Shown here: positions 1 through 6,274 of the stretch, one piece after another
How positions within the stretch are numbered: position 1 is the stretch's first letter
Layout: every line of letters starts with the position of its first letter
Assembly (NCBI GenBank): GCA_021768055.1
Contig: JAASSE010000062.1
Location: 1 to 6,469, forward strand
Length of the DNA: 6,469 nt
Direction of reading: 5' to 3'
Origin: Gammaproteobacteria bacterium
GTDB taxonomy: Bacteria > Pseudomonadota > Gammaproteobacteria > SZUA-229
Position numbers and translations under genes: made by a program
Notes under the pieces: model-generated
What the model saw: only the letters and a program-made list of their open reading frames with translations
Told to the model about the DNA's origin: nothing
Database searches by the model: none

Positions 1-1
1 C

Positions 2-72
2 TGAAATTTTTCCAAAAACTACATAGCGTTGTTGGGCACACAGTGTACTTTTCTGATAGACGAAAAATTTCA
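2..72. repeat. 11-bp perfect inverted repeat flanking a 49-base spacer
   Basis: Bases 2-12 (TGAAATTTTTC) are the exact reverse complement of bases 62-72. The right arm overlaps the terminator placed at 63-92, so the two structures could compete or act together. The spacer (13-61) has no convincing ORF. The arms are very AT-rich, so chance is a real possibility. It may be half of a bidirectional terminator serving a gene to the left of the window, but that gene is not visible. The repeat is seen directly; its function is inference. Confidence 0.45.
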
Positions 73-92
73 AGCACGTTCATGTGCTTAAA
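63..92 (-). terminator. Rho-independent terminator of the efflux operon
   Basis: Read on the minus strand, AAGCAC (84-89) pairs with GTGCTT (72-77) around a 6-base loop. The stem extends by three A-T pairs (90-92 with 68-70) past a single bulged G at 71, and runs straight into five Ts (67-63). It lies 17 bases past the TAA of the RND gene, where an operon terminator is expected. The stem is short and only moderately GC-rich, so efficiency may be modest. Confidence 0.65.
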
Positions 93-109
93 TGGATTTG
101 TGAGCGTTC

Positions 110-3100
110 TTATGCAATATGCGGGCTTGGTGCAATGGGGTGGAGCAGCTTGTAGACAGCCGGCACCAGCACCAGGCTGACCAGCATCGAGAAACTGAGG
201 CCGCAGACAATCACGAATGCCAGTGGTTGCAGCATTTCAGAACCTTCACCCAGACCAAGGGCCAGCGGCGTCATGCCAAGTACCGTGGTCAGAGTCGTCA
301 TCAGGATAGGGCGCAAACGCAGGCTGGCAGCGGTACTGATCGCTTCGAACAGGTTTTCATTTTTACTGCGCTCGATTTCGATCTGCTCGACCAGCACGAT
401 GGCGTTGTTTACAACGATGCCGGCGAGCATGATCAATCCCAGCCACACGGGCATGGATAAATGCATATCGAACAGCCACAATCCAAGCCCGACACCGGTC
501 GCCGTAAACGGAACACTGAAAATAATGACCAGCGGATTACGCAAAGATTCGTACTGCACGGCCATCACCACAAACACGAGGAACACCGCTAGAGCGAGTA
601 GGATGCCGCCGGTCTTCTGGCCCTGCTGCAGCGTTTTGCTGGCACCGCCATCGTACAGAAAATAACCGTCCGGCAAAGGTATGTCAGCCAGTATCGAGTA
701 AATTGTTTCTGTGGTTTCATCGAGCGTGGCTTTATCGTCCAGCGATGCTGTGATCTCTACGATGCGCTGCTGTTGATCGCGCTTGATCTTGGATGGTGCA
801 GGACCGCGCGCTATGGATGCGACTTCGTACAAACGCACCGGGCGCCCCTGGTGCTGGCCAACCAGAAGATTTGCCAGCACTTCCGGTGTTTCACTTTCGG
901 CGCGGGGCAGGCGTAGGCGGATATCGAACTGGCGATCGCCTTCAATATAGTCAGAGACAACCGAGCCTTCGAGCGCTACCCGCAGTGCTTCACCAACAGC
1001 ATCCACATGAACACCAAGGTCAGCAGCGCGCTGGCGGTTGATCTGCACGTTCAGTTCTTCCCGGTCTTCTTCGTAAGTGTGCTCCAGGTTGCTAATACCG
1101 GGAACATCTTGCAGCCGTTCAACTGCGTCGGTGCCGAGTTCACGCAGGATTTCCAGGTCCTGGCCCTGGATGCGTACGCTGATGTCATCGTCACCGCTGC
1201 CCATGTCGATACCACGGACACCGCGGGTGTACATGCGCACCTTATAGCCAGTGAGATTCAGCTTGCTGATTTTCTTCTGAACGGTCTTTATCCATGCACT
1301 GCTGCTGACATCGCGTTGGTCGACGGGCACCAGGATCACGCGCATTGAGCTACGGTTGCTGTTCTGGAATTCGGAGCGCCCGAATACGAAACCGCCAACG
1401 GTGGTGAAGACACTTTCGACTTCCGCCTGTGCGAGCAGCAGGTCTTCGATCTTTTCCATGGTCGCATCCATCTCATCCAGGTTGATCGTGGTATCGCCAC
1501 TTACCGACACCGTGACGATGCCGTCGTCCATGCTCGGCAGGAATATCCGCCGGGCATCGATCACCGCCAGGGTGGCGATGAGTACCATCACCGCAAATGC
1601 GGCGATGATCGGCAACGGGTGCTTCAATATGCGCTGTACCAGAGTGTAATAAAGTGATTTAAGTTTATTGATTAACTCATTGAATTTTCTAGTAGTATCA
1701 GCTTTGGATCTAACCCTCGAACCGAGTGCGGGCACCAGCGTCAGGGCAACGGTCAGTGCTGCCAACATCGCGGAAGAAATCGTCACGATCAGTTCCTGGA
1801 ACAGCAGGCCGGTGAGGCCACCGATGAATAGAAATGGCAGAACTGCGGCAAGGTTGGTGCCGGTCGAGGCCACGATCGGGCTGTTAACTTCACTGGCGGC
1901 GGTCACCGCATTTTCTTCCGCGCTGCCGGGATCATCCTGGTGCCGACTGATGTTTTCCAGCATCACGATGGTACTGTCGATCAGCAGGCCCATACCCAAC
2001 GCCAGACCGCCCAGCGTCATGATATTGAGCGTGAGCCCGTTCATTTCCATGATACTGAAGGTGACCAGGATGCCGATCGGGATCGCGGTACCGATGATCA
2101 GGGTTCTGACCAGACTGCCAAGAAACAAATAGATCACCAGCATCGCCAGTATCGCACCGCTCATCGCGGCGAGGCTGGCATTGGTCAGGGCATGACGTAC
2201 ATAGGTGGACTGGTCGCCCACCGTGGTGACATCGATATCATCGGGTATCAGCCTTTGCTGCTTTAACACCTCGATACGGTTCAATACCTCGTCGACCACG
2301 GTAACCGTATTTGCTTCAGGCTGTTTCTGCACCGATATCTTCACACCCGGCAGGCTGTTCAGGCGGATGCGAATGCGTTCGTCTTCGTGTGCATCCAGTA
2401 CCTGCGCCACGTCCTGCAGGCGTAGCACTCGATCAACACGCCCGGATTCGGCGCTCCACAACGGCAGTTCGCGCAGTTCCTCAACTGAAATGATGCGCCC
2501 GCGGGTACGCGTACTGATTTCCTGTGATTCACTCATCATGCGACCACCAGCGGCATCCTCGTTGCTACGTCTGATCAATTCCGCCAGATCATCCAGTGAC
2601 AGCCCGATACTGGCCAGCTTTTCCTGGTCGACTATGACCTGAAGTTCCCGTTCCAGGCCGCCGCCAACTTCTACGGCAGCGACACCGGGCAAATTCAGAA
2701 ACCAGCGCGAAAAAGTGAAATCAGCCCAGCTGCGCATTTCCACGGGATCACGCTGGTTAGAACTCAGGATGATTTCCATGATCGGGATTTGCGATGGATC
2801 GCGCTTGTAGATAACCGCCGGTTCCGTCGTCGTGGGCAGAAAGCGCTTGGCCCGATCCAGCCGTGTACTCGCGTCCCGCAATGCGATGTCGATATCGGTA
2901 CCGTAGGGAAAACTCAGGTCCACATTGCTGCGACCTTCGGTCGATCGCGATTGCACCTGGATCGCACCTTCCGTGATCGCGAGTTGTTCTTCCAGTTGCC
3001 GGGTGATACGGTCTTCCATGATTTGCGCAGGTACGCCGGGCTCGAGAATACGCACCCGTATGTCGGGATATATAATGTGTGGCAGCAGGTCAATACTGAG

Positions 3101-3214
3101 GCGCTGCAGGGAAAAGAAACCGAGTACCACCACGGCCAGCGCCAGCATGGTAATGCCGACAGGATGATGTACTGACCAGGCAGCGAGCCCGCCTGAGCGG
3201 AAGCGTTGTTTCAT
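110..3214 (-). CDS. RND-family efflux pump, inner-membrane permease subunit
   Basis: This is a proton-driven exporter of the resistance-nodulation-division family, acting as a trimer in the inner membrane with a periplasmic adaptor. Its 1034 residues match the usual RND length and the family's duplicated fold is visible: TM1 about 17-38, periplasmic porter part 39-343, TM2-TM6 about 345-500, cytosolic linker 501-530, TM7 about 533-553, second periplasmic part 554-868, TM8-TM12 about 869-1022. The TM4 motif GLLIDSTIVMLEN carries one Asp (D413) where AcrB has an Asp pair. TM10 reads GIVVNNAIVLVE, with N936 at the place of the AcrB lysine. RLRPILMT (966-973) keeps the AcrB-like Arg and Thr. This pattern fits the broad SwrC-like or single-Asp branch rather than classical AcrB. 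The ATG overlaps the adaptor stop codon (ATGA) and has no clear Shine-Dalgarno, suggesting translational coupling. The substrate cannot be deduced; drugs, lipids and metals all remain possible. Confidence 0.95.
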   Translation of the reverse strand: MKQRFRSGGLAAWSVHHPVGITMLALAVVVLGFFSLQRLSIDLLPHIIYPDIRVRILEPGVPAQIMEDRITRQLEEQLAITEGAIQVQSRSTEGRSNVDLSFPYGTDIDIALRDASTRLDRAKRFLPTTTEPAVIYKRDPSQIPIMEIILSSNQRDPVEMRSWADFTFSRWFLNLPGVAAVEVGGGLERELQVIVDQEKLASIGLSLDDLAELIRRSNEDAAGGRMMSESQEISTRTRGRIISVEELRELPLWSAESGRVDRVLRLQDVAQVLDAHEDERIRIRLNSLPGVKISVQKQPEANTVTVVDEVLNRIEVLKQQRLIPDDIDVTTVGDQSTYVRHALTNASLAAMSGAILAMLVIYLFLGSLVRTLIIGTAIPIGILVTFSIMEMNGLTLNIMTLGGLALGMGLLIDSTIVMLENISRHQDDPGSAEENAVTAASEVNSPIVASTGTNLAAVLPFLFIGGLTGLLFQELIVTISSAMLAALTVALTLVPALGSRVRSKADTTRKFNELINKLKSLYYTLVQRILKHPLPIIAAFAVMVLIATLAVIDARRIFLPSMDDGIVTVSVSGDTTINLDEMDATMEKIEDLLLAQAEVESVFTTVGGFVFGRSEFQNSNRSSMRVILVPVDQRDVSSSAWIKTVQKKISKLNLTGYKVRMYTRGVRGIDMGSGDDDISVRIQGQDLEILRELGTDAVERLQDVPGISNLEHTYEEDREELNVQINRQRAADLGVHVDAVGEALRVALEGSVVSDYIEGDRQFDIRLRLPRAESETPEVLANLLVGQHQGRPVRLYEVASIARGPAPSKIKRDQQQRIVEITASLDDKATLDETTETIYSILADIPLPDGYFLYDGGASKTLQQGQKTGGILLALAVFLVFVVMAVQYESLRNPLVIIFSVPFTATGVGLGLWLFDMHLSMPVWLGLIMLAGIVVNNAIVLVEQIEIERSKNENLFEAISTAASLRLRPILMTTLTTVLGMTPLALGLGEGSEMLQPLAFVIVCGLSFSMLVSLVLVPAVYKLLHPIAPSPHIA

Positions 3215-4311
3215 GAGGTTTCTGGCGATACCGAAGTTGCTGGTTCAGCGAGGCTGTCGGTTTCGGTATGGTGGATTTTCACCTGTTTGCCATCACGCAA
3301 ACCGATAAAACCCTTTACCACGACTGCATCACCATCACCGAGGCCGCCGGCGATATCGATGACTTCACCGTACTGCTGGCCCTTGTCGACATAGGTTTTG
3401 CTGGTTTTATTATCCCTGACCACGTAAAGGTAGGCACCGCGGGCATCGTGGTGTAGCGCCCGCGCGGGCACAACCAAACGTTCGGCCGGATGTGTCTGTA
3501 ATTTTACACGCGCCAGTTGACCCGCCCTGGCGCCAAACGGGATGGGCAGGAACTCGATTTCGACAGTACCCTTGCGTGTTTCGGGATCGATGGTCGGGAA
3601 AATACGCTTGATCTGGCCCGGGTGCACTGACTTTGACAATGCATCGATGCTGATTTCCACCTTGTCACCCTGCTGCAACAGTGGAATCCAGTGTTCTGAA
3701 ATATGCACCGTCGTATGCAGGGACTCCGGGTCGATGATTGTCAGAATGTGGCTGTGCAGGGGTACGACATCGCCAGGTTCAAAATGGCGTTCGCTGATAA
3801 TACCGTCAAACGGTGCCCTGATTGTTGTTTTGTCCAGCCGTGTGCGCGCCAGTTTCTCATCGGCGACAGCAACGTCATAGGCGGTTCGCGCACGCGCGAC
3901 TTCTTCATCGGAGGCGAGTTGCGATTTGAGTTTTTTAAGTCGCTCGTAATCCAGCTTGGCCTGTTTCCTTTGTGCAATGGCCTTGTCCAGTTCCGCTTCG
4001 ATCTGTTCATCATCCAGTCCGATGACGATCGTATTTTCAGCGATGGCATCGCCTTCATGTAGCGGCAAATAGGTAATAATGGAACTGACTTCGTTATAAA
4101 GCCGTACTTTTCTGCCGGCTTCCAGTGTACCGATGGCTGTTATTTTGCTCGTGACCGGCTGGATCTGTGCTTCACTGACTTCAACAACATGTTCTTTTGA
4201 TTTGCGCCCGGTGTGGTTGCCGGCAGTATTTCTGTCACAGGCAGAAACAAGCAATGCGGCCAGTGCCAGCATCGGCGGTAAAATCGTAAATGGATTTTTG
4301 GATATAATCAT
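3211..4311 (-). CDS. RND periplasmic adaptor (membrane fusion protein), lipoprotein
   Basis: This protein bridges the RND pump to an outer-membrane channel. The 366-residue product starts with a lipoprotein signal peptide: hydrophobic stretch 8-24 and lipobox LVSAC with Cys25. Asp26 follows, as in AcrA; Asp at +2 is the known Lol-avoidance signal, so inner-membrane anchoring is expected. The domains follow HlyD/AcrA order: first lipoyl half about 65-100, alpha-helical hairpin about 101-159, second lipoyl half about 160-193 (TTIRAPFDGIIS), beta-barrel about 197-275, membrane-proximal domain about 276-348, then a polar tail. The hairpin tip has R124, L128 and S134, close to the channel-binding RxxxLxxxxxxS motif but one residue shorter. 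The start at 4311 is preceded by a weak GGA (TTGGAACGGC then ATG). A later Met14 would leave no basic residue before the hydrophobic core. It is the first gene of the operon and overlaps the pump gene by 4 bases. Histidine is rather frequent (15 of 366). The assignment is firm; the substrate is unknown. Confidence 0.94.
   Translation of the reverse strand: MIISKNPFTILPPMLALAALLVSACDRNTAGNHTGRKSKEHVVEVSEAQIQPVTSKITAIGTLEAGRKVRLYNEVSSIITYLPLHEGDAIAENTIVIGLDDEQIEAELDKAIAQRKQAKLDYERLKKLKSQLASDEEVARARTAYDVAVADEKLARTRLDKTTIRAPFDGIISERHFEPGDVVPLHSHILTIIDPESLHTTVHISEHWIPLLQQGDKVEISIDALSKSVHPGQIKRIFPTIDPETRKGTVEIEFLPIPFGARAGQLARVKLQTHPAERLVVPARALHHDARGAYLYVVRDNKTSKTYVDKGQQYGEVIDIAGGLGDGDAVVVKGFIGLRDGKQVKIHHTETDSLAEPATSVSPETS
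4303..4308 (+). promoter_or_regulatory. Candidate -10 box for the ABC exporter gene
   Basis: A perfect TATAAT lies 42 bases before the ABC start codon, which would place transcription start near 4315 and give a leader of about 36 bases. It falls inside codons 2-3 of the divergent adaptor gene. No good -35 hexamer is found 16-18 bases upstream (best candidates around 4279-4286 are A-rich and poor). A TG sits one base too far away for a canonical extended -10. The hexamer is seen; promoter function is inference. Confidence 0.35.
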
Positions 4312-4332
4312 GCCGTTCCAATCTCGATCGCA

Positions 4333-4338
4333 ACTATA
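4333..4338 (-). promoter_or_regulatory. Candidate -10 box for the efflux operon
   Basis: On the minus strand the sequence TATAGT (5 of 6 matches to consensus) would start transcription near 4326, giving a leader of about 15 bases before the adaptor ATG at 4311. The hexamer 17 bases upstream (TGGTAT) is a poor -35 match, so the site is weak or needs an activator. It is the best candidate within the 39-bp gap. Confidence 0.25.
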
Positions 4339-4350
4339 GCTGTAAATTCA

Positions 4351-6168
4351 ATGATATACCATCGCCAAACCAGTAAGCCACATACTAACAGGAAAGACTG
4401 GGACAACCTGAAAAGATTATTTCCGTTTGTATGGGAATTCAGGGGCAGGGTCGTGCTTGCCCTCGTGTGCCTGGTCCTGTCCAAGCTTGCGATCGTTGGT
4501 ATGCCGCTGCTGTTAAAAGAAATCGTTGATGGCTTGGACAGTCCAAACGGGGCGATTGTTCTGCCGATTGTATTGCTGCTCGCATACGGTGTTTTGAGAC
4601 TTGGCAGCAGCCTGTTTAACGAACTGCGCGACGCCATTTTTGCGCGCGTTCGCTATCATGCAATGCGCGGCATTTCACAACGGGTACTCAGGCATCTCTA
4701 TTCTCTGTCACTCAGCTATCACCTCGATAGAAAAACGGGTGGTATCACCCGGGACCTTGAACGCGGCACCAATAGCCTGAGTTCGATCCTTAATTATCTC
4801 GTATTCAATATCATCCCGACCGCTGCCGAGTTCATGCTGGTGGCAATCATCTTGCTCGGCCAGTACGAAGTTAAATTTGCAATAGTTACGTTTGTTACGG
4901 TTGCTGTTTACATTGGTTTTACCCTGGCTGTCACCGAGTGGCGCATGCACTTCAGGCACAGGATGAACCGTCTCGAATCTGAGGCAAACACATTTGCCGT
5001 TGATGGCATGCTCAATTATGAAACCGTTAAATATTTCAATAACGAGGATTACGAGCTGAAACGTTACGACGATACGCTGCATGAGTGGGAAGATGCCGCG
5101 GTAAAAAGCCAGAACTCGATGTCGCTGCTGAACTTTGGCCAGGGTGCCGTTATCGCAGTCGGTGTGACCTTTATGATGGTTTATGCAGCACAGGGCGTGG
5201 TCAATAACTCCATGACACTCGGAGATCTAGTGTTGGTAAATGCACTGATGCTGCAGCTGTTCATGCCACTCAACTTTCTCGGCATCATCTACCGTGCACT
5301 TAAATACGCACTTGCCGATATGGACATGATGATGCGCCTGCTCGATACCAGGCAACAGATCAATGACATTGAAGGTGCTGCCGAACTAAACGTCAGTGAT
5401 GCACATGTGGTTGTAGAAAATCTGTCTTTCTCGTACCTTGAAGACAGGCAGGTGCTCAAGAACATCAGTTTTGAGATCCCGCCAGGCAAGAAGGTAGCCG
5501 TTGTTGGTCCTTCCGGCGCAGGTAAATCGACCCTGTCGCGATTGCTGTTCAGGTTTTATGAAGCCGACATCGGCCGCATTTTGATAGATGACCAGGACAT
5601 ACGCGAGGTAACGCAAGCCAGCTTGCGCGAGAACATTGGCATTGTTCCACAGGATACGGTGCTGTTTAACCAGTCGATCTTCGACAACATCCATTACGCC
5701 AATCACGATGCCACGCTGGAAGATGTACAAAACGCGGCGAAAGTCGCCAACATTCACGATTTTGTTACAGGCCTGCCAAATGGATATGACACTATCGTAG
5801 GCGAACGTGGTTTAAAGCTGTCTGGTGGTGAGAAACAACGTGTTGCCATTGCACGTGTGATTTTGAAGAACCCGCGCATACTGGTGTTCGATGAAGCCAC
5901 CTCATCACTGGATTCACGTTCAGAACAGTCGATATTGGCGTCACTCAAGCAGGTTGCGATGCAGCACACCACGCTTGTCATTGCTCATCGCCTGTCAACC
6001 ATCATTGATGCCGACCGTATTCTGGTACTTGATAAAGGAGAACTGGTGGAGCAGGGCACGCATCAGCAACTATTGTCACAAAAAGGTTTGTATGCGCATC
6101 TGTGGCAATTGCAGCAGGAAGAACGCGAGCATGAACTTGCACTTGAGTCAGTCGCAGATGCAATATAA
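4351..6168 (+). CDS. Atm1/HMT1-type ABC exporter, fused permease and ATPase half-transporter
   Basis: This inner-membrane ABC exporter works as a homodimer. Its 605 residues contain one transmembrane domain (about 30-320, six helices) and one ATPase domain (about 350-590). All ATPase motifs are intact: A-loop Tyr362, Walker A GPSGAGKST (386-394, Lys392), Q-loop Gln434, signature LSGGEKQR (490-497), Walker B ILVFDE with catalytic Glu515, D-loop SSLD, and switch His546. The membrane domain has hallmarks of the Atm1/ABCB7/HMT1 group: an RKTGGITRDLERGT stretch, ETVKYFNNE (224-232), and LNFLGIIYRALK near the end of TM6. Known family members export glutathione-linked compounds, such as glutathione-metal complexes or persulfides. 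That role is likely here, but the substrate is inferred. ATG 4351 is the first start codon after an in-frame stop at 4279, and the hydrophilic N-terminus it gives suits the family; no clear Shine-Dalgarno precedes it. The gene diverges from the RND operon across 39 bases. Some lipid-A or peptide exporters look similar, but these motifs favour Atm1. Confidence 0.93.
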   Translation: MIYHRQTSKPHTNRKDWDNLKRLFPFVWEFRGRVVLALVCLVLSKLAIVGMPLLLKEIVDGLDSPNGAIVLPIVLLLAYGVLRLGSSLFNELRDAIFARVRYHAMRGISQRVLRHLYSLSLSYHLDRKTGGITRDLERGTNSLSSILNYLVFNIIPTAAEFMLVAIILLGQYEVKFAIVTFVTVAVYIGFTLAVTEWRMHFRHRMNRLESEANTFAVDGMLNYETVKYFNNEDYELKRYDDTLHEWEDAAVKSQNSMSLLNFGQGAVIAVGVTFMMVYAAQGVVNNSMTLGDLVLVNALMLQLFMPLNFLGIIYRALKYALADMDMMMRLLDTRQQINDIEGAAELNVSDAHVVVENLSFSYLEDRQVLKNISFEIPPGKKVAVVGPSGAGKSTLSRLLFRFYEADIGRILIDDQDIREVTQASLRENIGIVPQDTVLFNQSIFDNIHYANHDATLEDVQNAAKVANIHDFVTGLPNGYDTIVGERGLKLSGGEKQRVAIARVILKNPRILVFDEATSSLDSRSEQSILASLKQVAMQHTTLVIAHRLSTIIDADRILVLDKGELVEQGTHQQLLSQKGLYAHLWQLQQEEREHELALESVADAI

Positions 6169-6170
6169 AT

Positions 6171-6187
6171 ATCCAGATCCAGATCCA
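6171..6187. repeat. Short tandem repeat, ATCCAG x 2.8
   Basis: Almost three copies of the 6-base unit ATCCAG begin two bases after the ABC exporter stop codon. It is too short to form a known element and probably arose by replication slippage. Nothing ties it to regulation. Confidence 0.5.
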
Positions 6188-6194
6188 TTGTGAT

Positions 6195-6221
6195 GTTACG
6201 GTAGTGTTTTGAACACTTAAC
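6195..6221. terminator. Intergenic hairpin, possible weak terminator or operator
   Basis: AGTGTT (6203-6208) and AACACT (6212-6217) form a perfect 6-bp stem with a 3-base loop. GTTA (6195-6198) can pair with TAAC (6218-6221) if CGGT is bulged out. It sits 26 bases after the ABC exporter stop codon, where a terminator would be expected, but no T tract follows on the plus strand and none on the minus strand. It may therefore be a weak or Rho-assisted terminator, an RNA 3' end protector, or a protein-binding palindrome near the malic enzyme promoter. The structure is seen; the role is open. Confidence 0.35.
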
Positions 6222-6234
6222 ACTGAATATCGTC

Positions 6235-6240
6235 TATAAA
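6235..6240 (+). promoter_or_regulatory. Candidate -10 box for the malic enzyme gene
   Basis: TATAAA (5 of 6 to consensus) lies 34 bases before the malic enzyme ATG and would start transcription near 6247, at the AGGGG. TTGAAC (6209-6214) and TGAACA (6210-6215) are partial -35 matches, but the spacers of 20 and 19 bases are longer than ideal. The candidate -35 region overlaps the hairpin at 6195-6221, so a factor binding there could affect initiation. Weakly supported. Confidence 0.3.
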
Positions 6241-6274
6241 TTAATCAGGGGCTGAATAAAAATAATAATAAATA

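Noticed and set aside
38..46. Small palindrome ACAC-A-GTGT in the left non-coding region
   Set aside because: A 4-bp stem with a one-base centre cannot form a useful RNA hairpin and is expected by chance.
119..2642. Several plus-strand open frames of 60-154 codons opposite the RND gene
   Set aside because: They are antisense shadows of a well-conserved coding sequence, with no recognisable domains and compositions typical of out-of-frame reading.
110..3214. Naming the pump CusA or CzcA (heavy-metal RND) because of its single TM4 Asp
   Set aside because: The single Asp is shared with other RND branches, and I could not identify the CusA methionine relay. A metal-specific name is not supported.
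3542..4062. Open frames on both strands inside the adaptor gene
   Set aside because: They overlap a clear lipoprotein adaptor reading frame and show no domain, signal or plausible ribosome site of their own.
4435..4455. Alternative GTG start of the ABC exporter after a purine-rich AGGGGCAGGG
   Set aside because: It would remove the conserved N-terminal segment and begin at the very edge of TM1; the ATG at 4351 gives the family-typical N-terminus.
4308..4637. Minus-strand 109-codon open frame upstream of the adaptor
   Set aside because: It lies opposite the N-terminal membrane region of the ABC exporter and ends just inside the adaptor start. It has no family resemblance, so I treat it as a shadow.
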